Positions 8,523 to 14,884 of a stretch of DNA of 14,884 nucleotides are shown in pieces. The DNA comes from UBA6049 sp965662345 (GTDB lineage: Bacteria > Bacteroidota > Bacteroidia > Flavobacteriales_G > Salibacteraceae), in NCBI GenBank assembly GCA_965662345.1, contig CBFIHE010000043.1:1-14884 (forward strand). The letters run 5' to 3'. The translations under genes and the position numbers were made by a program. The notes beneath the pieces are model-generated. The model was not told where the DNA came from and ran no database searches. It saw only the letters and a program-made list of their open reading frames with translations. Each line of letters opens with the position of its first letter. Position 1 is the stretch's first letter.

Positions 8523-9539
8523 CTATGGAACTTCAACTGTATTTAAGATTTCATCTATGATTTTTTCTGTACTTATGTTCTCAGCTTCAGCTTCATAGCT
8601 TAAGCCGATACGATGTCTCAATACATCTTTACAAACAGCTCTAACATCTTCAGGAATTACGTAACCTCTGCGTTGAATAAAAGCATAGGCCTTTGCAGCT
8701 AAGGCAAGTGATATAGATGCACGTGGAGACCCACCAAAAGAAATCAAATGTCTAAAATGTTCTAAGCGATATTCCCTTGGTTTTCTAGTAGCATAAACAA
8801 TATCTACAATGTATTGCTCAATCTTCTCATCCATGTAAACCTGCCTTACCGCACTTCTCGCCCTTACAATGTCATCAGGATGAGCTACGGGGTTTGGCTT
8901 AGGAAATTCAGACGATGCCACATTCATCCGAATGATTTTCTTTTCATCTTCAATGGTTGGATAATCCAATACTACTTTCATCAAGAAGCGGTCAGTTTGT
9001 GCTTCTGGAAGGGGATAGGTACCTTCTTGTTCAACTGGATTTTGAGTTGCAAGAACCATGAATGGATTGGGCAGCTTAAATGTTTTATCGCCAATAGTTA
9101 CTTGTCTTTCTTGCATGGCCTCTAGCAAAGCCGATTGAACTTTTGCTGGGGCTCGATTAATCTCATCTGCTAAAACAAAATTGGCGAAAACTGGACCTTG
9201 TTTATTAGTGAAATCACCAGTTTTAGCGTTGTATATGGTGGTTCCTACTAAATCTGCAGGTAACAAATCTGGCGTAAACTGAATTCTACTGAAGGCTGCG
9301 TGAATTGTTTTGCTTAAGGTGTTAATGGCTAATGTTTTAGCTAAGCCTGGCACACCCTCTAGTAAGATGTGGCCATCTGCAAGTAATGCGATTAGGAGTC
9401 GGTCTGCCATGTATTCCTGACCCACAATTACTTTCTTCATTTCCATACGAATGAGCTCTACAAAAGCACTCTCTTTTTGAATCATCTCATTCAGTGCTCT
9501 AATATCTGTGGAGCTGCTCATTGAAGTTCCAGTATCCAT
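8523..9539 (-). CDS. moxR: MoxR-family AAA+ ATPase
   Basis: This 338-residue cytoplasmic AAA+ ATPase shows the MoxR forms of the motifs. Walker A is GVPGLAKT at 62-69, Walker B is LADEINRA around 123-130 with D125 and E126, and sensor 1 is N167 in ATQNPVE. The PLPEAQTDRF stretch near 176-185 is the conserved MoxR segment before the arginine-finger region. The C-terminal lid domain covers about 230-335. It heads the bat operon and is thought to act as a chaperone that assembles or activates the vWA proteins encoded behind it. The ATG at 9539 has an in-frame Met six codons on as an alternative. A candidate -7 element lies 17 bases upstream. Confidence 0.95.
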   Translation of the reverse strand: MDTGTSMSSSTDIRALNEMIQKESAFVELIRMEMKKVIVGQEYMADRLLIALLADGHILLEGVPGLAKTLAINTLSKTIHAAFSRIQFTPDLLPADLVGTTIYNAKTGDFTNKQGPVFANFVLADEINRAPAKVQSALLEAMQERQVTIGDKTFKLPNPFMVLATQNPVEQEGTYPLPEAQTDRFLMKVVLDYPTIEDEKKIIRMNVASSEFPKPNPVAHPDDIVRARSAVRQVYMDEKIEQYIVDIVYATRKPREYRLEHFRHLISFGGSPRASISLALAAKAYAFIQRRGYVIPEDVRAVCKDVLRHRIGLSYEAEAENISTEKIIDEILNTVEVP

Positions 9540-9741
9540 TTTACTTGGTTTTATTCAAAACTAAACATCGGCATAGGCCTTATTTGTCCATTCCTACATA
9601 GTTTTTAACAATTACAAATCTCTTCGTTTACGCCCTGAATGCGTTGATTATGCTGTTAAAAAGTGTTAAGCTTTTAGTGAAAATTACAAATCGGAAAAGC
9701 AAGCGGTTTTGTATTTTGAAAGCCTTTGTAAATGTAAAACG
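9540..9741. other. Divergent intergenic region between moxR and the MazG-like gene
   Basis: These 202 AT-rich bases must hold promoters in both directions. The minus-strand candidate is described separately. On the plus strand the best candidate is TATTTTG at 9712-9718, one base short of the consensus and 23 bases before the ATG. The sequence also contains a short AAAAG/CTTTT inverted repeat near 9660-9675. I see no ORF or RNA gene in it. Confidence 0.5.
9556..9563 (-). promoter_or_regulatory. Candidate -7 element for the moxR-bat operon (TAGTTTTG)
   Basis: TAGTTTTG on the minus strand matches TAnnTTTG and lies 17 bases before the moxR ATG. That would leave only about 10 bases of leader. No clear -33 TTG is seen at the right distance, so the call is tentative. 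Confidence 0.4.
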
Positions 9742-10143
9742 ATGAGTGATTTAAAGTTAAAAGATGTTGTAACCCATGTAGCTGATTTTCACGAAGCTTT
9801 TGGGATAAAAAACAACCATGAGCCTACGGTAGAAATAGACCCTAAAACTATTCTATTGCGCTACAAACTGATGCGTGAAGAGAACGAAGAATATCTTGAA
9901 GCTGCAGAAAAAGGAGATTTGATTGAAGTAGCAGATGCCCTTGGAGATATGCTATATATTCTTTGTGGGACCTTACTTACCCATGGAATGCAGCACAAGA
10001 TAGGGGAGGTATTTGAGGAGATTCAACGCAGTAATATGAGTAAGCTTGATCGTGATGGAAAGCCAATATACCGTGAAGATGGTAAGGTGATGAAGAGTGA
10101 TTTATATTTCAAACCAGATATAGCCAAGATTCTCTCGAAATGA
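9742..10143 (+). CDS. MazG-like nucleoside triphosphate pyrophosphohydrolase
   Basis: This 133-residue all-alpha protein belongs to the MazG/PRA-PH superfamily. The metal-binding motif is complete: EExxE at E46, E47 and E50, then ExxD at E62 and D65, with another acidic residue at D69 (ALGD). Such enzymes cleave a nucleotide triphosphate to the monophosphate and pyrophosphate, often to clean damaged nucleotides from the pool; the substrate here cannot be read from sequence. The C-terminal half (GKPIYREDGKVMKSDLYFKP) is typical of short single-domain versions found in Bacteroidota and phages. I use the ATG at 9742; an upstream in-frame TTG at 9709 would add 11 residues but they look non-coding. 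It overlaps the next gene as ATGA, so the two form an operon. Confidence 0.85.
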   Translation: MSDLKLKDVVTHVADFHEAFGIKNNHEPTVEIDPKTILLRYKLMREENEEYLEAAEKGDLIEVADALGDMLYILCGTLLTHGMQHKIGEVFEEIQRSNMSKLDRDGKPIYREDGKVMKSDLYFKPDIAKILSK

Positions 10144-10646
10144 ATTTTGAAAAACTAGTTCATAAAGCACAGACCAATTCTTGTTACAAAAGGCTGTTGA
10201 ACGTGGCTTTGCATATGAAAATTCCTTTTAATAAACCTCATGGCTTGAGGGTTGAGCAACTCAGTACTAACACTTCTGTTGTCTCCATTCCTTTCAAGCG
10301 CTCTAACCAGAATCATTTGAAAGGTCTTCATGCGTGTGTGCTGGCAACGGCAGGTGAGTATGCCTCTGGTCTTTTGATTTTGAATAAGCTAGGAGTAAAA
10401 GACTACCGGATTATAATGGAGTCTTTATCTGTGAAATATGTTTATCAGGGTAAGACAAAAGCAAAAGCTGTTTTTGAAATAACAGACGAGCGATTACAAG
10501 AAGAAGTCATCATTCCATTGAAAAAGGAGGAGTCTTCATTCTTGACTTGCGATATACCCATCACAGATGAACAAAGCAATTTACTATGTACAGTCACTAC
10601 ACGCTGGCAAATTAAGCCTTGGAATAAGGTGAAGTTCAAGGCTTAG
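10140..10646 (+). CDS. DUF4442 hotdog-fold (thioesterase-like) protein
   Basis: This 168-residue protein is recognised as a DUF4442 family member, related to acyl-CoA thioesterases of the hotdog fold. The segment NHLKGLHACVLATAGEYASG (58-77) corresponds to the hotdog central helix with its N-H and G-x-H positions. A beta-rich half follows (YRIIMESLSVKYVYQGKTKA). No signal peptide or membrane helix is seen, so it is probably cytoplasmic. The substrate is unknown; activity on acyl-CoA is inferred from the fold only. It starts inside the stop of the MazG-like gene (ATGA). Its TAG overlaps the ribH TAA on the other strand. Confidence 0.75.
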   Translation: MNFEKLVHKAQTNSCYKRLLNVALHMKIPFNKPHGLRVEQLSTNTSVVSIPFKRSNQNHLKGLHACVLATAGEYASGLLILNKLGVKDYRIIMESLSVKYVYQGKTKAKAVFEITDERLQEEVIIPLKKEESSFLTCDIPITDEQSNLLCTVTTRWQIKPWNKVKFKA

Positions 10647-11158
10647 TATCCAAGCTTTGATTTACCACGTCCAAAAGACTTCATTAACCCAACCATCTTA
10701 AGGGCTGTAACTGCAGCTTCTGTGCCCTTATTGCCATGTTCTCCACCGCTTCTAGCTACTGCTTGCTCCATTGTATTATCTGTAAGTACTCCAAAAATAC
10801 AGGGCTTATTGAACTTTAAAGAAACATCTTTAACACCTTGAGCTACTGCTTCGCATACAAAGTCAAAATGTCTTGTTTCGCCTTTAATAACACTTCCTAG
10901 GCAAATGACAGCGTCAACTTCTGCAGCGGTAAAAAGAAACTGAGCTCCCAACGGTAGTTCATAGCTTCCAGGTACATGATGAACAAGTAGGTTTTCTTTA
11001 GTAACTCCCAAATCCTTGAGAGCATCCATGGCGCCTGTGAGAAGCCCACCGGTAACCTTTTCATTCCATTCACTAACTACTACCCCGATTTTAAAGGTGG
11101 TAGCATCGGGCATTTGACTCTTATCGTAAACACTTAAATTCTTGTTGGATGTTGCCAT
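10643..11158 (-). CDS. ribH: 6,7-dimethyl-8-ribityllumazine synthase
   Basis: This 171-residue enzyme condenses 5-amino-6-ribitylamino-uracil with dihydroxybutanone phosphate in the penultimate step of riboflavin synthesis. Conserved parts are visible in order: IGVVVSEWNEKVTGGL (24-39, ring-binding segment), VPGSYELP (62-69), KGETRHFDFV (92-101) with the active-site histidine H97, FGVLTDNTMEQA (122-133), and the phosphate-binding arginine R136 in ARSG. Length and motifs fit icosahedral-capsid type synthases. I choose the ATG at 11158 (MATSNKN). A longer frame opens at 11230 but runs through the terminator hairpin and overlaps the upstream gene, so it is not coding. A possible -7 element lies at 11200-11207. 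Confidence 0.96.
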   Translation of the reverse strand: MATSNKNLSVYDKSQMPDATTFKIGVVVSEWNEKVTGGLLTGAMDALKDLGVTKENLLVHHVPGSYELPLGAQFLFTAAEVDAVICLGSVIKGETRHFDFVCEAVAQGVKDVSLKFNKPCIFGVLTDNTMEQAVARSGGEHGNKGTEAAVTALKMVGLMKSFGRGKSKLGY

Positions 11159-11169
11159 ATTCTGTAAAT

Positions 11170-11199
11170 AAAAAAAGCGAGTCCTTGAGAACTCGCTTT
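11170..11199 (-). terminator. Intrinsic terminator after the TPR gene
   Basis: On the minus strand AAAGCGAGT pairs perfectly with ACTCGCTTT (nine base pairs, eight-base loop) and the T run continues for four more bases. It lies about 20 bases past the stop of the TPR gene and separates it from ribH. Confidence 0.88.
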
Positions 11200-11207
11200 C
11201 AAATGTA
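11200..11207 (-). promoter_or_regulatory. Candidate -7 element for ribH (TACATTTG)
   Basis: TACATTTG on the minus strand matches TAnnTTTG and abuts the terminator hairpin of the upstream gene. Transcription from it would start inside the hairpin, 30-40 bases before the ribH ATG. No -33 TTG is visible. Confidence 0.4.
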
Positions 11208-11219
11208 AATGAAGAAGAG

Positions 11220-11900
11220 CTATCCAGCATACGCTTCAGCTCTAGCTATATATTTTTTGATGTTTCTTCCTTCTTGTGAAAGAGGATACTTTGATTCAAT
11301 GGATTCATAATGGCGTAATGCTTCATTGTATTTGTTGAGCTTTTCTGCCATGTTACCCGCCTTCATCAAATAAATTGGTGCAGTAAACTTATTGTCATTT
11401 GCTTTTGAAGCTTTGGTGTAATAGTCAAGAGCTGCTTCAAAATCACCAAGCTCTGCCAAGGCATCTCCAGTAGCACCCAAAGCAATAGCACTAGTCATTG
11501 CGTCTTCAGCATCATATGCCTTTAAATATGCAATAGCATCTTCATAAGCTCCTGTTCGAAGCAAACTAACACCCATATAATATTTAGCAGCATTACCAGC
11601 GTTTGTAGAGCCGTACTCTTGTACGATTTCTTCAAACCCATAATTACCTTGGGCATCACCATACATAGCTAATTGAAACGAATCAGCTTTGAAATAGCGC
11701 TGTGCTGTGTACATACTAGATTGAGCCTCTTCTTCTAAAGGCGGCAGGTACATGTTAAAGTAATAGAAAACAATTGCTACAAAAGCAAATAGTACTCCAA
11801 CTCCTATGGATAAAGGCTTTGAGTTATTTTGGATAAACTTTTCGCTTTTTCCGTAAACTTCTTCCAAGTTAATGTCTTCTTCGTGTTGCTTTTCAGCCAT
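11220..11900 (-). CDS. Membrane-anchored tetratricopeptide repeat protein (YfgM-like)
   Basis: This 226-residue protein has a short acidic cytoplasmic N-terminus (MAEKQHEEDINLEEVYGKSE) and one membrane helix at about 30-48 (LSIGVGVLFAFVAIVFYYF). An extracytoplasmic domain with about four TPR repeats follows (about 60-220). The layout matches the YfgM/TPR_21 type, whose E. coli member is an ancillary SecYEG-associated periplasmic chaperone. A role in protein export quality control is therefore an inference. I chose the ATG at 11900; an in-frame TTG three codons upstream is less likely. It has a strong promoter upstream and its own terminator before ribH. Confidence 0.82.
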   Translation of the reverse strand: MAEKQHEEDINLEEVYGKSEKFIQNNSKPLSIGVGVLFAFVAIVFYYFNMYLPPLEEEAQSSMYTAQRYFKADSFQLAMYGDAQGNYGFEEIVQEYGSTNAGNAAKYYMGVSLLRTGAYEDAIAYLKAYDAEDAMTSAIALGATGDALAELGDFEAALDYYTKASKANDNKFTAPIYLMKAGNMAEKLNKYNEALRHYESIESKYPLSQEGRNIKKYIARAEAYAG

Positions 11901-11920
11901 TTCATGCAAAATTTGAGGTG

Positions 11921-11950
11921 CAAATATAGTTTTTAACAGGAGTTATCAAA
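11921..11950 (-). promoter_or_regulatory. Promoter for the TPR gene (TTTG-18-TATATTTG)
   Basis: The minus strand has TTTG (11947-11950), an 18-base spacer, then TATATTTGCA, whose first eight bases are 11921-11928. This is close to the full Bacteroidota consensus, and the -7 element lies 21 bases before the ATG. The -33 part overlaps the last codons of the DUF2490 gene. Confidence 0.72.
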
Positions 11951-12690
11951 TGCAGAAATAAGCCCTAAACAAGTATGTTCTGAACGTTGTTCTGTTGATT
12001 CATCTTTATTCTTCTTGGCAGAGCCTGTTGTAACTAACCTATAGAGCTTGTTTAGTTTTAAAGATGCCTCAATACCCCATATGTGTGTAATTCCTGGATT
12101 CTCTCTATTTATTTGCTCTTCGTAGATGTAAAACAGTTGCCATTCCAGGGCGTCTTTATGAAGCATTTCTATAACAAGGCCTCCTTCTAATCTGTATTGA
12201 TCAAACCTGTTAAATCCTTGTTTTAGAAAGTAAAAGATTTCTGGCTCTACAAATAAGACCAAATCGTTTGCTATTCGTTTTTCTGCTTTAAGCCTGTATC
12301 TGAGACGGTAAAAATCCAAGGAGTAGGGGAGTATGTCTGAATATTGAATTCTAACACGGTGCTTAATCCAAAATTTATTTGGTAAGTCTTGTGTGAGTGT
12401 CTGATCTACTTGGAATCGTATGCCATTCGCCATAGTAGCATTACTAAGTCTAACAACAGGTGCTACAGAATACCACTTATTAGCCTTGTATTTCGCTCCT
12501 AACTCTACAAACGAATTGTCATAGGCTCTCATGTTTTTGAAAAGGCGTACTTGTTGCGAAGCTTGAATCTCCCATTTTTCAGAAACATCAACTTCTTCAT
12601 CAATACCCATCCAAAGTGCTGCGTCTTGCGGCTTTTGGGCTATCACTTGAGAGAATGAAAAAAAACAAATATGGAGGCTAGAACTCTCAA
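11933..12690 (-). pseudogene. DUF2490 outer-membrane barrel protein, signal peptide out of frame
   Basis: The body (GTG at 12646 onward, 237 codons) is a DUF2490 family protein. It has alternating amphipathic beta strands (WEIQASQQVRLF, YSVAPVVRLS, LRYRLKAEKRI, LFVEPEIFYFL, WQLFYIYEEQ) typical of a small outer-membrane barrel. The GTG start would leave no signal peptide. Upstream, a TTG at 12688-12690 opens a good signal peptide, MRVLASIFVFF, which enters a run of eight T (12658-12665) and then leaves the body frame. One extra T would join it to SFSQVIAQ and the body, giving an ordinary exported protein. The TTG overlaps the DUF4956 stop as TTGA, which supports this start. So the gene is either frameshifted in this strain, rescued by slippage on the T run, or mis-sequenced there. 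Last gene of the CotH/VTC operon. Confidence 0.7.
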
Positions 12691-13286
12691 TTCCCTGGTT
12701 TATAGCAGATCTTTATAGTTACGCTTTCACGTAAAAAATCACTCTCCACAATATCGTATCACAAGAGAGTTTTACCAATTCTCATACTGAGGCCAGCCAA
12801 TAAATCGGCTTCTCTTTCAGTTGATAGATTTTCGATTTTTTCATAGTGCACCACTTGAGAAGTAACACCAGCATCAAAGCCTTTCTCCATGATTGCTATT
12901 ACGCTAATCAAAAAGATATTAACAAATAACAACTCAGCCACAGATACCGCTTGAGAACCAATGGCATTGATCACCGCTAAACCAATGATGACAAACATGT
13001 AGGTCATCTCTTTTACAGGTATAGTAGTTGTTCGATATCGTAATATGCTGAACACAGCAAATAATCCAAATGCAAAACCTAGTGAAAGTTCGGGTTGACC
13101 AAAGAAGTGACAGATGAAAAAGATGAGCGGTGAGAAAACCATAAAGGTGAAAATGAACTCGCTACCTTTTTTAGTGGGTTTATAAAACTTGAAGATAATG
13201 ACAAACAAAGAAATCATATTGATTGCTAGCTTGAATAATGTTTGCCAGATATCAGGTGTATATCAGGGTTGATCAAAAATTTCCAT
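12687..13286 (-). pseudogene. DUF4956 membrane protein with two in-frame TGA codons
   Basis: Read through from the ATG at 13286, the frame gives a full-length 199-codon DUF4956 protein interrupted by TGA at codons 8 (13263-13265) and 176 (12759-12761). The N-terminal MEIFDQP, the following YTPDIWQTLF and the C-terminal YDIVESDFLRESVTIKICYK all fit the family, so both stops lie inside real coding sequence. Four or five membrane helices are seen (about 21-35, 44-62, 68-82, 94-110, 118-134), with the conserved ILRYRTTTIPVKEMTYMFVI at 81-100. DUF4956 proteins are inner-membrane partners encoded next to VTC and CotH proteins. The open part alone (ATG at 13217 to 12759) would lack both ends. The ATG lies 12 bases after the VTC stop, and the final TGA overlaps the TTG of the next gene. 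Confidence 0.78.
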
Positions 13287-13298
13287 GCTCTGTAGTTT

Positions 13299-14036
13299 TT
13301 AGACTGCTGTTATTCTTGGGTTAAAATGCTTTTTTAAAAAAAGAAGTTGTGGCTTAAATAGGTTTGACTTCATTTGATTTTGCAAATAAGAAAGTCCAAT
13401 ACAGTATTTAGACATTCCAGTGGTTCTGGCGCCTATACCTTTAAGTGCTTTATTAAAAGTTTGTCTGAAAGATTTTGATGGCTGCTTTACTTCAACAATT
13501 ACCAGATTGTTGTACTCAATACTTTTCTCAGTTGTTTGCTGAACAAGATTGAAGTCAAGCGTCATTTTCTCCTTCAGATCACGATCTACGACTGTAATTC
13601 TATCGTAATCTACTGTTAAAGACTTTTCTAAATCACTATAAAGCTCTGGCCTTGAGCTTTGCACCTATAGCGCTCCTCAGTCGAGGGCATCTCATTTGTT
13701 AATTGGGACGCTTATTTTAACAACTTAATTCCGATTGGTACGCCACTTTTCTTCTTGCCATACCACATCGCCTGTGCTGTAGTGTCTGGTTCTTACCTTA
13801 TACCTGTTTAGTTGCTTAGAGTGGTGCTCTCTAAAGAAGGTGTAGTCTGGAGTATCATAATAATCACTTGAGTAATGAACAATTCGTTGATTATTCACAT
13901 CCCACACACGAATAATGTCCTCATTTGATATGTTCTCAAGCAATTGCTCTGCAACCTCTACACTAATTAAGTACTTGTACTCAAAGCGCTTGAGAAGCCT
14001 CATTTCTTCAAGATCTTGAAGCGTGCATGATTTCAT
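13299..14036 (-). pseudogene. VTC-domain polyphosphate polymerase, interrupted
   Basis: Both halves are one gene in the same frame. The first (from the ATG at 14036) has RFEYKYLIS (17-25), YYDTPDYTFF (59-68) and LNRYKVRTRHY (76-86), the basic strands of the VTC tunnel. The second has LYSDLEKSLTVDYDRITVVD, then LKEKMTLDFNL, LVIVEVKQ and GMSKYCIGL, the rest of the tunnel. Between them lie TAA (13725-13727), TGA (13692-13694), TGA (13677-13679) and TAG (13665-13667). VTC proteins make polyphosphate from ATP. An alternative reading is that the linker frame is shifted by one and back: the other frame reads LTNEMPSTEERYRCKAQ there. Either way no full-length enzyme can be made by normal translation. 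It starts 22 bases after the lipoprotein stop. An ATG overlapping that stop (TAATG, MPFESEIA) may be a displaced original start. Confidence 0.8.
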
Positions 14037-14058
14037 GCTATTTCCGATTCAAATGGCA

Positions 14059-14463
14059 TTAGTATACGGTAACGTAAATGGTTTCTACCGTAATATCATC
14101 ATCGCTCTTGCCGATATTGATGCTCTTAGTAACAGGCTCTATCTTTTCAGGGCAACCTAAACATTCTGAATAAGCATAGATTGTATAATCACCAGGGTTC
14201 AAATTTTTGAATTGATACCAACCATTAAACGTGGTTCTAGTATCATCATCAGCAATAGGAGTCGCTTCGTTACCGTAAACGATATAAACTCGCTCATCTC
14301 TAAAAGGGTATTCTGCAATAACAGTATTTGTTACAGGCTCTCTGAGCTGAGCAATAACTTTACCTTTTACCTGAGCTCGTCCGCCTTCATCTTCTGGCTT
14401 TTCACAACCAATAAAGAACAGCATGAACAAGAAAAGAATTTGGGATTTCACGAGAATTCTCAT
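14059..14463 (-). CDS. Small lipoprotein with a carboxypeptidase-regulatory/prealbumin-like fold
   Basis: This 134-residue protein begins with a lipoprotein signal peptide. The lipobox is FFIGC, so C20 would be lipidated, and the acidic stretch EKPEDE follows. The rest is a single beta-sandwich of the carboxypeptidase-regulatory or SdrD-B-like kind, with GKV near residue 34 and the typical FKNLNPGDYTIYAY near 90-103. Such domains usually hold surface proteins together; no catalytic residue is visible. It sits between the CotH-like gene (ATGA overlap) and the VTC gene and is the only undamaged gene of this operon. I do not recognise a named family. Its presence in the operon suggests an envelope anchor, which is an inference. 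Confidence 0.72.
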   Translation of the reverse strand: MRILVKSQILFLFMLFFIGCEKPEDEGGRAQVKGKVIAQLREPVTNTVIAEYPFRDERVYIVYGNEATPIADDDTRTTFNGWYQFKNLNPGDYTIYAYSECLGCPEKIEPVTKSINIGKSDDDITVETIYVTVY

Positions 14464-14884
14464 TGCACGATTAGTTTAATCCGTTGTTGGCAAAGTACCA
14501 TTACATAGAGGCCAGGCGAAAGGTTACCTTCTCGTATTTCTTCAGTATTTTGTGGTATTAGACAAATAATTTTACCAAAGGCATCATAAAGCCGGGCTTG
14601 TTCAGCCAGCGGTGTATTGAATCGAACTACACTTCCAGAACGTGCAGGATTAGGGTACACCAGTATGTTTTGGTTGCCTCTCTGTTCTGAAACCGACATG
14701 AAAATATTTGGACTTCCTATTGTGGGGTACATATATTAAAACGGACCTGAATCGGGATATCTGGCCCACGAAACGTTCTCTGCTAGCTCAGGATAGGTAA
14801 GAGAATCAACAATTGTCTCGTTGTCATCAGAAAGAATGAGCGGTTCACCATTTACATTCAGCCTGAAATTGGCGTGAATACCAG
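14460..14884 (-). pseudogene. CotH-type protein, C-terminal part (lamin-tail and T9SS sorting domains), with in-frame TAA
   Basis: Partial: the 5' end lies beyond the right edge. The visible frame starts GIHANFRLNVNGEPLILSDD and runs through SLTYPELAENVSWARYPDSG, the signature of a lamin-tail domain. It then meets TAA (14736-14738) and continues without a frame change into YMYPTIGSPN, the normal end of that domain. A type IX secretion sorting domain follows (NILVYPNPARSGSVVRFN, LYDAFGKI, LSPGLYVMVL), ending in TGA at 14460-14462. The sequence on both sides of the TAA fits, so this is a nonsense change. It would remove the sorting domain, and the protein would not be exported to the surface. 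That the missing 5' part is a CotH kinase is inferred from the VTC and DUF4956 neighbours. It overlaps the lipoprotein gene by ATGA. Confidence 0.72.

Noticed and set aside
11159..11230. Extended N-terminus of ribH starting at 11230
   Set aside because: The extra 24 codons cover a terminator hairpin and the end of the upstream gene; lumazine synthases normally start near the ATG at 11158.
12759..13217. DUF4956 as an intact short gene of 152 codons
   Set aside because: Family-like sequence continues in the same frame on both sides of the stops, so this is only the uninterrupted middle of a longer gene.
12687..14884. C-to-T hypermutation or deaminase damage as the cause of all the stops
   Set aside because: Every stop codon is one C-to-T step from CAA, CAG or CGA, so that pattern is not evidence. 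Some lesions look like indels, which deamination does not cause.
12687..14884. Stop-codon reassignment or programmed readthrough
   Set aside because: The intact genes use the same codons as normal stops: TGA ends batD and the DUF58 gene, TAG ends moxR, TAA ends ilvE and batC. A reassignment limited to one operon is not plausible.

Overview
The window is from a low-GC member of the Bacteroidota, most like the Flavobacteriia/Cytophagia. The signs are a complete Bat (aerotolerance) operon, a type IX secretion (Por) sorting domain at the right end, Bacteroidota-type -7 promoter elements (TAnnTTTG), little use of Shine-Dalgarno sequences, and a Bacteroidota-style CotH/VTC/DUF4956 gene set. All genes are on the minus strand except two near 9.7-10.6 kb, so the gene order below runs right to left in transcription.

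Left part (1-9539). A branched-chain aminotransferase gene (ilvE) lies downstream of a tightly packed operon. The operon order is moxR, a DUF58 protein, a BatD-like/DUF4381-like membrane protein, batA, batB, batC, batD, batE. Most junctions overlap (ATGA, TAATG) or are a few bases apart, so the genes are probably translationally coupled. The MoxR AAA+ ATPase probably acts on the von Willebrand A (vWA) proteins (DUF58 protein, BatA, BatB), and the TPR and beta-rich proteins BatC, BatD and BatE probably form the envelope side of the complex. ilvE has its own promoter and a clear terminator.

Middle (9540-11932). Two plus-strand genes, a MazG-like nucleotide pyrophosphohydrolase and a DUF4442 hotdog protein, diverge from moxR. 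They converge on ribH (lumazine synthase), and their stop codons overlap by four bases. A membrane-anchored TPR protein of YfgM type lies upstream of ribH. It has the best promoter in the window and a strong intrinsic terminator.

Right part (11933-14884). This looks like one operon: CotH-like/lamin-tail protein with a T9SS sorting domain, small lipoprotein, VTC-type polyphosphate polymerase, DUF4956 membrane protein, DUF2490 outer-membrane barrel. Four of the five genes carry lesions. The CotH-like gene has an in-frame TAA. The VTC gene has a cluster of stops or paired frameshifts. DUF4956 has two in-frame TGA codons. The DUF2490 signal peptide is out of frame at a run of eight T. Only the small lipoprotein is intact. 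Everything left of it is free of lesions, so this is most likely a decaying operon rather than general sequencing error. It is the most notable feature of the window. I found no CRISPR array, tRNA, rRNA, insertion sequence or phage gene.
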